12,727 nt of DNA, taken from positions 1 through 12,727 of the forward strand of contig CALAGJ010000119.1 of assembly GCA_937892395.1 (NCBI GenBank), read 5' to 3'. A program made the translations under genes and the position numbers. The notes under the pieces are model-generated. The model saw only the letters and a list, made by a program, of their open reading frames with translations. It searched no databases and was not told where the DNA came from. This document shows, piece by piece, positions 1-6,483 of the stretch (position 1 is its first letter; each line of letters starts with the position of its first letter). Source of the DNA: an uncultured Parafilimonas sp. (GTDB lineage Bacteria > Bacteroidota > Bacteroidia > Chitinophagales > Chitinophagaceae).

Positions 1-429
1 GAAGGAGGAGAACTGGGTGCGGCACATCATGCCACGGCTGTATTTGAATACGAACCTTTAGACAGCAATTATACACTACCAGCCGATGCTTCATTTGCCG
101 ATATAACCCTGCATTATAAACCGATTAATAGCAATTCAGATACCACTGTACTTTGGCAAATGCCCTACAACTATATACCTTGGACAAAAACGGATAGCAC
201 CATAAAATTTGCTACAAGCATAATCATGTTTGGAGAATTACTCAAGAAGAGTAAATTAATAAACGGCTTTAGTTGGGATGAGCTCATTAGTTTTACCACA
301 CTACATACCTCAAAAAATAGCTTGCTTCAAAATGAATTGATCCAACTGATGCAGGCTGCCAAAAAAATATATGCTGACACCCCAAAGCATAAAAAGAAGA
401 AAAAAGATACAAGTGCTGATGAGAGATAG
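1..429 (+). CDS. YfbK-like VWA-domain protein, C-terminal fragment (5' end outside window)
   Basis: The frame is open from the first base, so the ATG at 160 is internal and 142 residues of a larger protein are visible. The visible part resembles the conserved C-terminal region of YfbK-type von Willebrand factor A proteins. An AHHATAVFEYEP stretch matches the family's GHTVTALYEI-like segment, and a later block contains a short beta-rich sequence, then MFGELLKKSKLINGFSWDEL, typical of the region after the VWA domain. The tail is very lysine-rich (KHKKKKKDTSADER). The metal-binding MIDAS motif and any lipoprotein signal would lie upstream, outside the window. Family members are usually surface or periplasmic proteins of unclear function. 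The gene is convergent with dnaB, 26 bp apart, and no convincing terminator is visible between them. Family assignment is by recognition of the C-terminal pattern only. Confidence 0.75.
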   Translation, partial: EGGELGAAHHATAVFEYEPLDSNYTLPADASFADITLHYKPINSNSDTTVLWQMPYNYIPWTKTDSTIKFATSIIMFGELLKKSKLINGFSWDELISFTTLHTSKNSLLQNELIQLMQAAKKIYADTPKHKKKKKDTSADER

Positions 430-455
430 CAAGCACACTCACAAATCAGCAACCA

Positions 456-2045
456 CTAAAATGGTGCATCACCTTCAAAACCTTCATCATATTCATCTGC
501 ATTCATTCTACTTTCCTTTTGAATGAAGAATCTGGCTGGGTCATTGCCGCCATTGACTGTGTTTTGTGGCATTGGTGAAGGGCCAATTGGTTTCCAGTTT
601 CCACCCGGTGTAAAGCCACTGCCCGCAGGGCCATCATCCCATTCTACAAATTTCTGTATATGCAATAATGCTTTTAGCTTTATGATGTCCAAAGCACCAT
701 TTCTATGCTTGGCTATTTTAATATGTGTTTCTCCTTTGGTACTTTCTCCATTTTCATTCATCATGTTTTCATAATACTCCGGTCGATAGATAAACATAAC
801 CATATCTGCATCCTGCTCTATGGCACCAGATTCACGCAGGTCACTCAGTTGAGGCATTTTACTTTCTTTCCTTGTTTCTACGGCACGGCTCAATTGGCTG
901 AGGGCAATGATGGGAATATTGAGTTCTTTGGCAAGTGCTTTAAGGTTTCTGGAGATATTACTGATTTCCTGCTCACGATTGCTATTTCTATCTCCACTGC
1001 CACTCATCAATTGTAAGTAGTCAATGATGATAACGCCTACATGATGCTTGTTTACCAATCGTCTGGCTTTTGCTCTGAATTCAAAAATATTCAGCGCAGC
1101 TGTATCATCAATAAAAATAGGTGCAGGTTCTAGTCGTTTCAATCCTTTATTGAGCAATTGTTGGTATTCATATTCTTCCATTTTGCCCCTTGCAATTTTT
1201 TCAATGGCTATTTCGCTTTCAGCGGAAAGAATACGCTGTACCAATTGTGCAGCACTCATCTCCAAGGAAAATACTGCAACCGGAGTTGGCTTTTTTGGAT
1301 GCAAAGCTGCATTCCTTGCTAAGTTCAATGCCAATGCGGTTTTACCAACTGATGGCCTTGCGGCTACGATAATTAAATCCGTAGGTTGCCATCCATAAGT
1401 AATGCGGTCCAGCGAAGGAAAACCACTGGGCACTCCGCTTATATCATCAGTTTTGGTCCGCATTTCATCAATCCTATTGATGGCTTTGGCCAGCACATTT
1501 CCAATATCCTCATAGTTCTTTTTGAGATAATTATTGGTAATGTTAAACATCTTGGTTTCACTATCATCAAGCAAGTCAAATACATCTGTACTATCTTCAT
1601 AAGCATCGTGAATAATTTCTCCACTGATGCGTATCAATTCTCTTTGAATAAACTTCTGTAATACAATGCGGGCATGGGTTTCAATATTGGCAGTAGATAC
1701 AACAGTGTTTGTAAGTTTACTGATATAATAAGGACCGCCAATCAGATCAAGTTGTTCTTTAAATTTCAATTCTTCAATCACCGTAAGCATATCAATAGGC
1801 ATGCTCTTTTCTGCCAGTGATTGAAAACATTTGAAAATAAGCTGATGCGCATCCACATAGAAACATTCCGGTTGCAATATTTCTATTACAGAATCAAAGC
1901 CGCTTTTTTCCAACAATATACCGCCTAGTACTGCCTCTTCCAAATCCCTTGCTTGTGGTGGTATTTTTCCATAAAGCATTGCAGCACTTACATCTGGTGC
2001 CACCTTTCTTTTGCGTCTATTTTTATTTAAGTTTGTTATCTCCAT
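456..2045 (-). CDS. dnaB: Replicative DNA helicase DnaB
   Basis: Ring-shaped 5'-3' helicase that unwinds the replication fork and recruits primase. At 529 residues it is a little longer than E. coli DnaB because of a Gly/Pro/Asn-rich C-terminal tail (about 470-529) and a basic N-terminus. The N-terminal DnaB domain covers about 25-130 (DLEEAVLGGILLE). The RecA-like ATPase domain follows, with Walker A ARPSVGKTA at 229-237, the EMS motif at 262-264, Walker B VIIIDYLQLM at 338-347, ALSQLSRAVE at 381-390 and the DLRESGAIEQDADMV block at 402-416. No intein or frameshift is present. The Met at 2045 is the first in the frame and gives the expected N-terminal extension. The gene stands alone, convergent with the VWA gene and divergent from the FKBP gene across a 542-bp gap. 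Confidence 0.98.
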   Translation of the reverse strand: MEITNLNKNRRKRKVAPDVSAAMLYGKIPPQARDLEEAVLGGILLEKSGFDSVIEILQPECFYVDAHQLIFKCFQSLAEKSMPIDMLTVIEELKFKEQLDLIGGPYYISKLTNTVVSTANIETHARIVLQKFIQRELIRISGEIIHDAYEDSTDVFDLLDDSETKMFNITNNYLKKNYEDIGNVLAKAINRIDEMRTKTDDISGVPSGFPSLDRITYGWQPTDLIIVAARPSVGKTALALNLARNAALHPKKPTPVAVFSLEMSAAQLVQRILSAESEIAIEKIARGKMEEYEYQQLLNKGLKRLEPAPIFIDDTAALNIFEFRAKARRLVNKHHVGVIIIDYLQLMSGSGDRNSNREQEISNISRNLKALAKELNIPIIALSQLSRAVETRKESKMPQLSDLRESGAIEQDADMVMFIYRPEYYENMMNENGESTKGETHIKIAKHRNGALDIIKLKALLHIQKFVEWDDGPAGSGFTPGGNWKPIGPSPMPQNTVNGGNDPARFFIQKESRMNADEYDEGFEGDAPF

Positions 2046-2129
2046 TATATTCGAAAAGGGATTTTAGATTGATTGAAAAAAAACGCATTGTTGTTATCGG
2101 ATTATCCATACATCAACAAATGGTGGCGA

Positions 2130-2137
2130 CAAAAGTA
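2130..2137 (-). promoter_or_regulatory. Putative dnaB promoter, -7 element
   Basis: Read on the minus strand this is TACTTTTG, an exact match to the Bacteroidota -7 consensus TAnnTTTG. A TTG lies at 2163-2161, 23 bp upstream, which is long for a -33 element. Transcription would start near 2125 and give a leader of about 80 nt before the dnaB ATG. The motif is short and the region AT-rich, so a chance match is possible. Confidence 0.4.
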
Positions 2138-2561
2138 ATTTTCTGAAAATGTTTAATCAGCAATTAGAATATTTACTTATTGTTAATTCATGCACATCAT
2201 ATTTACATGAAACACATACTTATTCCATTAAAAACCCTCTTTTCACACAAAGTTCAAAGATTGCCCACAGAAAAATCCAGTTTACTAACAATTTGTTGGG
2301 AGTAATTTTAATTATGCACAATGCTAGTGTACATGCATTTTTTCGAAGATTAAGGCGGGGTGGGCTTTTAAGATGATCCATTAATTCCAAATGCCTATTC
2401 AACTCTTTTTTTGATGTACTGTGTATAACCGTTTCCAACATTGGAATAAATAAAAATTAAAAAAATGTTGATTTTTTTTCCTTACCGCTACAATATTAAC
2501 GCATAAAATAACTGGATGAAGCAGCAGAATGGCTAGTATCCTGTCTAAGCATGTAAAGCCC

Positions 2562-2569
2562 TACATTTG
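2562..2569 (+). promoter_or_regulatory. Putative promoter of the FKBP lipoprotein gene, -7 element
   Basis: TACATTTG matches the Bacteroidota -7 consensus TAnnTTTG exactly. A -33 element is not clear; the nearest candidate is CTG at 2541-2543. Transcription would start around 2574, leaving a 5' leader of some 14 nt before the ATG at 2588. The element overlaps an in-frame TTG at 2567, which argues against that upstream start. It also sits in the loop of a small hairpin (2555-2561 pairing with 2571-2577), probably by chance. Confidence 0.55.
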
Positions 2570-2587
2570 CGGGTTTTTATTATAGAT

Positions 2588-3064
2588 ATGAAATACATAA
2601 TCATTTTAGCTTCGCTAATGTTATTTAACTCCTGCACAAAAACATCTAAAGAATGTGAAAAAATAACTGCCGTGGCTCCGGCTACAGAAGTAGAAAATTT
2701 GAGAACATTTTTGAGTTCAAGGGCTATAAATGCTACAGAAGATTATCGTGGTTTTTTCTACACCATTAATAGCAGTGGTACAGGTGCAAACCCAACCAGT
2801 TGTGACAATATTACTGTCAACTATATTGGTAAATATACTGACGATAGCATTTTTGATGATGGAACAGAAGTACCTATTAGCCTTCCTTTTACCATCATTG
2901 GATGGCAAGCAGGTTTGCCCTTAGTAAAAGAAGGGGGCTCCATTACATTATACCTGCCACCAAGCATGGGTTATGGTGCGGGTCTGCAAGATGGGGCTGG
3001 CAATTATATCATACCGCCAAATGCTATTCTCATCTTTGATATTAGTTTATCTTCGATTAATTAA
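2588..3064 (+). CDS. FKBP-type peptidyl-prolyl cis-trans isomerase, lipoprotein
   Basis: Likely catalyses proline cis-trans isomerisation in proteins of the cell envelope. The ATG at 2588 is preferred over the in-frame TTG at 2567: it gives 158 residues starting with a clean lipoprotein signal peptide (MKYIIILASLMLFNSC, Cys16 as lipidation site), and the TTG overlaps the promoter. The FKBP domain covers about 70-157: ITVNYIGKY, a shortened FDDG segment, IIGWQAGLPLVKEGG, LYLPPSMGYG and IPPNAILIFDISL. Residues that line the FKBP12 active site are kept (Tyr79, Phe89, Asp90, Ile104, Trp106, Tyr129, Phe150), so catalytic activity is plausible. The short linker after Cys16 suggests membrane anchoring, probably facing the periplasm. 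It is upstream of the his operon, but the his promoter and leader lie between them, so it is probably a separate transcript. Confidence 0.92.
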   Translation: MKYIIILASLMLFNSCTKTSKECEKITAVAPATEVENLRTFLSSRAINATEDYRGFFYTINSSGTGANPTSCDNITVNYIGKYTDDSIFDDGTEVPISLPFTIIGWQAGLPLVKEGGSITLYLPPSMGYGAGLQDGAGNYIIPPNAILIFDISLSSIN

Positions 3065-3084
3065 ACCATTTTATCAAATGGTTT
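3063..3084 (+). terminator. Hairpin at the end of the FKBP gene; weak terminator candidate
   Basis: AAACCATTT at 3063-3071 and AAATGGTTT at 3076-3084 form a perfect 9-bp stem with a 4-nt loop, starting inside the stop codon. There is no T-tract after it (GAAATAT follows), so it is a poor intrinsic terminator. It could stabilise the mRNA 3' end or act at the adjacent his promoter, whose -33 element overlaps the 3' arm. Confidence 0.35.
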
Positions 3085-3112
3085 GAAATATCTAATAAGC
3101 TCCATATTTTTG
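3082..3112 (+). promoter_or_regulatory. Promoter of the his operon (-33 TTTG, -7 TATTTTTG)
   Basis: TTTG at 3082-3085 and TATTTTTG at 3105-3112 are separated by 19 bp. This matches the Bacteroidota -33/-7 promoter layout in sequence and spacing. The predicted transcription start, a few bases after 3112, falls at or beside the ATG (3117) of the His-codon leader peptide. The transcript would then be leaderless or nearly so. This is the best promoter in the window. Confidence 0.7.
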
Positions 3113-3116
3113 CAAC

Positions 3117-3167
3117 ATGACATTATCAATTATACATCATCATCATTATTTCTCCGTACAGCGGTAA
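3117..3167 (+). CDS. his operon leader peptide with four consecutive His codons
   Basis: This is a 16-codon ORF, MTLSIIHHHHYFSVQR, ending in TAA at 3165-3167. Four CAT codons in a row lie at 3135-3146. It sits between the operon promoter and an intrinsic terminator, 71 bp upstream of hisG. This is the signature of a leader peptide that reports charged tRNA-His levels: low supply stalls the ribosome at 3135-3146. The His run and its place before a his operon make chance very unlikely. The family is well described in Enterobacteriaceae (his leader with seven His codons); this one is shorter. No Shine-Dalgarno sequence is seen, and the ATG may coincide with the transcript 5' end. The peptide itself probably has no other function. 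Confidence 0.85.
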   Translation: MTLSIIHHHHYFSVQR

Positions 3168-3230
3168 GTATTGATATAGGTGTCAAAATATATTATAGCA
3201 GCTTACCAAAATGGTAGGCTTTTTTATTTT
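3163..3230 (+). promoter_or_regulatory. his transcription attenuator: antiterminator and terminator
   Basis: Two exclusive structures are visible. The antiterminator pairs GGTAAG (3163-3168, plus U·G at 3169) with CTTACC (3202-3207, plus 3201), and encloses a 6-bp hairpin (3171-3176 with 3181-3186). The terminator uses the same 5' arm from 3200. GGTAAG contains the leader stop codon, so a ribosome that finishes the leader covers it and lets the terminator form. A ribosome stalled at the His codons ends about 4-10 nt short of it and leaves it free, so hisG is transcribed. No separate protector hairpin is seen, so the logic is simpler than the four-segment E. coli his leader. Pairing was found by eye. 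Confidence 0.75.
3200..3230 (+). terminator. Intrinsic terminator of the his attenuator
   Basis: AGCTTACCA (3200-3208) pairs with TGGTAGGCT (3212-3220) as a 9-bp stem with one U·G wobble and an AAA loop. A T-rich tract runs from 3220 to 3230 (six T, A, four T). It ends 8 bases before the hisG ATG. Because it lies upstream of the first structural gene, it is a regulatory rather than an end-of-operon terminator. Confidence 0.85.
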
Positions 3231-3238
3231 ATAAAACT

Positions 3239-4093
3239 ATGAAATTAAAATTAGCAATTCAGAAATCAGGGCGCTTGCACGATGCTTCATTGCAGCTGCT
3301 CAAAGACTGTGGCATACAAGTAAGCAATGGCATACATAAATTGAAATCGGAGGCCACTAATTTTCCTTTGGAAGTTTTTTTCCTGCGGGATGATGATATA
3401 CCGGAGTATGTGCAAGATAGGGTGGCTGATATAGGATTTGTGGGTGAAAATGTAGTGGCTGAAAAGCAAAAACAAGTGATTACAGAAGAGCATTTAGGAT
3501 ATGGCAAATGTAGGTTGTCTATTGCTATAAAAAGAAATGAAAACTATGCAGGTCCATCTTTTTTAGTAGGAAAAAGAATTGCAACCAGCTATCCAAATAT
3601 CCTGCATGAATTCCTCAAACGGCACAGCATATCTGCCGAAGTGCATGAGATAAGCGGTAGCGTGGAAATAGCACCCGGCATTGGGCTTTCGGATGTTATT
3701 TGTGACTTGGTAAGCAGTGGATCCACTTTACTCATGAATGGATTAAAAGAAGCCATCACCATTCTCGAATCAGAGGCGGTGATGATACGGCATAATCATT
3801 TTTCTGCAGAGCAGATGGCCTTGCTTCAAAAATTACTCTTTCGCATAAGGGCAGTAAAAAAAGCGGCAAACAATAAATATATTTTGCTCAATGCTCCAAA
3901 TGAAAAACTCGATCAAATCATATCACTGCTGCCAGGCATGAAAAGCCCTACTTTACTGCCATTGGCAGATAAGGGCTGGAGCAGTGTACACAGTGTACTG
4001 AATGAAAATGATTTTTGGGAAATCATAGAGCAGCTGAAAGCAGCTGGTGCCGAAGGCATCTTAGTAGTTCCAATTGAAAAAATGATAGTATAA
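3239..4093 (+). CDS. hisG: ATP phosphoribosyltransferase, long form
   Basis: First and committed step of histidine synthesis: ATP plus PRPP gives phosphoribosyl-ATP. At 284 residues this is the long form, which has its own C-terminal ACT-like regulatory domain (about 209-284, ending in EGILVVPIEKMIV), so no HisZ partner is needed. The catalytic domain shows KLAIQKSGRL at the N-terminus, DIGFVGENVVAE at 64-75, and the PRPP-binding signature EISGSVEIAPGIGLSDVICD at 137-156 followed by LVSSGSTL. Long-form enzymes are usually feedback-inhibited by histidine, which would add to the transcriptional attenuation seen upstream. Starts at the first ATG after the attenuator; no Shine-Dalgarno. hisD follows after 8 bp. 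Confidence 0.97.
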   Translation: MKLKLAIQKSGRLHDASLQLLKDCGIQVSNGIHKLKSEATNFPLEVFFLRDDDIPEYVQDRVADIGFVGENVVAEKQKQVITEEHLGYGKCRLSIAIKRNENYAGPSFLVGKRIATSYPNILHEFLKRHSISAEVHEISGSVEIAPGIGLSDVICDLVSSGSTLLMNGLKEAITILESEAVMIRHNHFSAEQMALLQKLLFRIRAVKKAANNKYILLNAPNEKLDQIISLLPGMKSPTLLPLADKGWSSVHSVLNENDFWEIIEQLKAAGAEGILVVPIEKMIV

Positions 4094-4101
4094 AAAAATC
4101 T

Positions 4102-5379
4102 ATGCAATTATATCACTATCCATCACCGGGTCAATGGACTGAAATTTTAAAAAGACCGGCTGCGGATGTAGCGGCACTTTATACAACCGTGGAGCCTATT
4201 ATGCAGGCTGTACGTACAGGCGGTGATGCCGCTGTTCAGAAATATACCGCAGATTTTGATCAGGTACAAATAGCAGCATTGCAAGTAACTGATGAAGAAA
4301 TAACCGATGCTGTAGCACAAACTCCACAGGTATTGAAAGAAGCCATTATGCTGGCTGCAAAAAATATCAGCGCTTTTCATAAGGCACAGGTGAAAGATAC
4401 ACTTCATGTAGAAACAATGCCCGGAGTATCTTGCCAATACAAATCTGTACCATTAGAAAAAGTGGGCCTCTATATTCCCGGTGGCACAGCACCATTGTTT
4501 TCTACAATTCTTATGCTGGCGCTACCCGCAAAAATTGCCGGTTGTCATGAAGTAATACTTTGTACACCCCCTGCAAAAGATGGGCAAATTAATGCGACTA
4601 TTCTTTATACTGCCCATTTATGTGGCATTCATAAAATATATAAAGTAGGCGGTGCACAGGCCATTGCAGCCTTATGTTTTGGCACAGAAACGATACCTGC
4701 GGTACATAAAATATTTGGTCCCGGAAATGCTTATGTTACTGCGGCTAAGCAGCTTGCACAGCAATATGGTATAGCCATAGATATGCCCGCAGGACCCAGT
4801 GAAGTATGTGTGCTGGCAGATGATACCGCAAATGCAAAATTTGTGGCTGCAGATTTATTATCCCAAGCAGAGCATGGTAAAGACAGCCAGGTTGTTTTGA
4901 TTACTACTCACGAAGAATTATTGCACGAAGTGCAAAAAGAAATAGAGCATCAAATGTCTGTACTGCCACGTGCCGACATTATAGTACAAGCATTGCAGCA
5001 TAGCAAAGCTATACTGGTAAACAGTTTAGCACAAGGCATTGAAATGGCCAATGCGTATGCTGCTGAGCACCTGATCATTTGTTGTAAAAATGAGGACGAC
5101 ATAGCTGTGCAAATACATCATGCAGGTTCTATATTTTTGGGAAATTATTCCCCCGAAAGTGCAGGTGACTATGCAAGTGGAACCAACCACACATTGCCCA
5201 CCAATGGCTATGCACGCATGTACAGTGGGGTTAATCTGGATAGCTTTATGAAAAAAATCAGCATACAAAAAATAAGTCAATCGGGATTGTCCGTTTTGGG
5301 GCATGCCATCATTACAATGGCAGAAGCAGAAGGCCTTTCTGCACATGCGGCTGCCGTTAAAATCAGGTTAGAAAAATGA
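4102..5379 (+). CDS. hisD: Histidinol dehydrogenase
   Basis: Last two steps of the pathway: NAD-dependent oxidation of histidinol via histidinal to histidine. The 425 residues match the family length. Zinc ligands are Gln255 and His258 (SQAEHG), Asp356 (ESAGDYASGTNH) and His415 (GLSAHAAAV). The catalytic Glu322-His323 pair is in AAEHLII. Other landmarks are GLYIPGGTAPLFSTILM (122-138), VGGAQAIAA (182-190) and FGPGNAYVTAAK (205-216). It lies 8 bp after hisG and overlaps hisC by 4 bp (ATGA), which supports translational coupling. Nothing unusual is seen. Confidence 0.98.
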   Translation: MQLYHYPSPGQWTEILKRPAADVAALYTTVEPIMQAVRTGGDAAVQKYTADFDQVQIAALQVTDEEITDAVAQTPQVLKEAIMLAAKNISAFHKAQVKDTLHVETMPGVSCQYKSVPLEKVGLYIPGGTAPLFSTILMLALPAKIAGCHEVILCTPPAKDGQINATILYTAHLCGIHKIYKVGGAQAIAALCFGTETIPAVHKIFGPGNAYVTAAKQLAQQYGIAIDMPAGPSEVCVLADDTANAKFVAADLLSQAEHGKDSQVVLITTHEELLHEVQKEIEHQMSVLPRADIIVQALQHSKAILVNSLAQGIEMANAYAAEHLIICCKNEDDIAVQIHHAGSIFLGNYSPESAGDYASGTNHTLPTNGYARMYSGVNLDSFMKKISIQKISQSGLSVLGHAIITMAEAEGLSAHAAAVKIRLEK

Positions 5380-6458
5380 TACAAACTATAGAACAATTGG
5401 TAAGGGAAAATATTAAAACACTTACCCCATATTCCTCAGCAAGAGATGAATTTTCAGGCAAGGCATCAGTATATTTAGATGCAAATGAAAACAGCTTAGG
5501 TTCACCTTTGCCCAAATGGTATAACAGATACCCAGATCCACATCAGCAGCAATTAAAGGAAGCTATAACCGTCGTAAAGGGCATTCCTACCCAGCATATT
5601 TTTTTAGGTAATGGAAGTGATGAATGTATAGATATTTTATATAGATGCTTTTGTAATCCTGGAGTGGACAATACGGTCATTTGTCCACCTACTTATGGTA
5701 TGTATGAAGTATCAGCACAAATCAATGATGTGGAGGTACGAAAAGTGCCACTACTTCCTGAGTTTGAACTGGATTTGATCAGCTTAGAAAATGTGGTGGA
5801 TGCACACACAAAAATACTTTGGTTATGCTATCCGAATAACCCTACGGGAAATTGTTTTGAAAGAGCAGATATAGAACTGATCCTGAATAATTTTCCGGGT
5901 ATTATTGTAATTGATGAAGCCTATATTAATTTTTCAAAATACAGAAGTTTTACAAATGTTTTAAGGGAATATCCAAACCTAATCATACTCCAAACATTTA
6001 GTAAAGCATGGGGCCTTGCGGGTTTGAGGCTGGGTATGGCCTTTGCATCAGAAAAAATTATTGATATTATGAATAAGGTAAAACCACCTTATAATATCAA
6101 TCAACTTACACAAGAGCTTGCTATAAAAGCATTGTTACAAGTAGATGATGTAAATACAATGATTTATGAAATAACTGATATGCGCACTGCACTGATTAAT
6201 GTATTTCAACAGATGCCTTTTGTAAAAAAAATATACCCCTCAGAGGCTAATTTTCTTTTATTAAAAATGGAAAGAGCCAGAGAGATATATGAGTTTTTAA
6301 TTTCCTGCGGAATAGTAGTAAGAGATAGAAGCAAAGTGGTGCTTTGCGATGATTGCCTGCGTATAACAGTAGGTACCGAACAAGAAAACACAAAACTCGT
6401 AGATGCATTGGGCGCATGGCATCACCAACTTTTAGCACAAAATAAAATTGCTCAATAA
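5376..6458 (+). CDS. hisC: Histidinol-phosphate aminotransferase
   Basis: PLP-dependent transfer of an amino group from glutamate to imidazole-acetol phosphate, giving histidinol phosphate. The 360 residues have a class I/II aminotransferase fold. LDANENSLGSP is at 34-44, NPTG at 155-158, IVIDEAYINF at 177-186 (Asp180 for the pyridine nitrogen, Tyr183), the PLP lysine Lys210 in TFSKAWGLAGLRLG, and the C-terminal substrate arginine in CLRITVGT (Arg329). The start overlaps the hisD stop as ATGA. The gene order G-D-C-B and the conserved substrate arginine favour HisC over other aminotransferases of this fold. Confidence 0.97.
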   Translation: MIQTIEQLVRENIKTLTPYSSARDEFSGKASVYLDANENSLGSPLPKWYNRYPDPHQQQLKEAITVVKGIPTQHIFLGNGSDECIDILYRCFCNPGVDNTVICPPTYGMYEVSAQINDVEVRKVPLLPEFELDLISLENVVDAHTKILWLCYPNNPTGNCFERADIELILNNFPGIIVIDEAYINFSKYRSFTNVLREYPNLIILQTFSKAWGLAGLRLGMAFASEKIIDIMNKVKPPYNINQLTQELAIKALLQVDDVNTMIYEITDMRTALINVFQQMPFVKKIYPSEANFLLLKMERAREIYEFLISCGIVVRDRSKVVLCDDCLRITVGTEQENTKLVDALGAWHHQLLAQNKIAQ

Positions 6459-6483
6459 TTCAATATTTTAAAGGATCAAAATC

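Larger units (their letters stand above)
2046..2587. other. Intergenic region between dnaB and the FKBP gene; no credible gene
   Basis: Open frames of about 75 codons exist on both strands, at 2149-2376 (+) and 2220-2441 (-). Neither has protein-like composition or a recognisable motif. Visible elements are the probable dnaB promoter at 2130-2137, the FKBP promoter at 2562-2569, and an AT-rich block at about 2445-2480. Two nine-base sites are one mismatch from the DnaA box TTATCCACA: TTATCCATA at 2102-2110, and TGTGTATAA at 2420-2428, which is a box on the minus strand. A weak hairpin followed by six T lies near 2310-2342. There is no tRNA or rRNA. Confidence 0.6.

Noticed and set aside
2149..2441. 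Two overlapping open frames of about 75 codons on opposite strands between dnaB and the FKBP gene.
   Set aside because: No recognisable domain, no promoter or ribosome site at their starts, and composition like translated non-coding AT-rich DNA.
2046..2587. Possible replication origin beside dnaB: AT-rich block and two near-DnaA boxes (2102-2110, 2420-2428).
   Set aside because: Only two nine-base sites, each with one mismatch and over 300 bp apart, in an AT-rich gap. No cluster of boxes. GC skew over the genome would be needed and cannot be computed here.
2567..2587. TTG start at 2567 for the FKBP lipoprotein.
   Set aside because: It lies inside the TAnnTTTG promoter element and would put seven residues before an otherwise ideal lipoprotein signal peptide.
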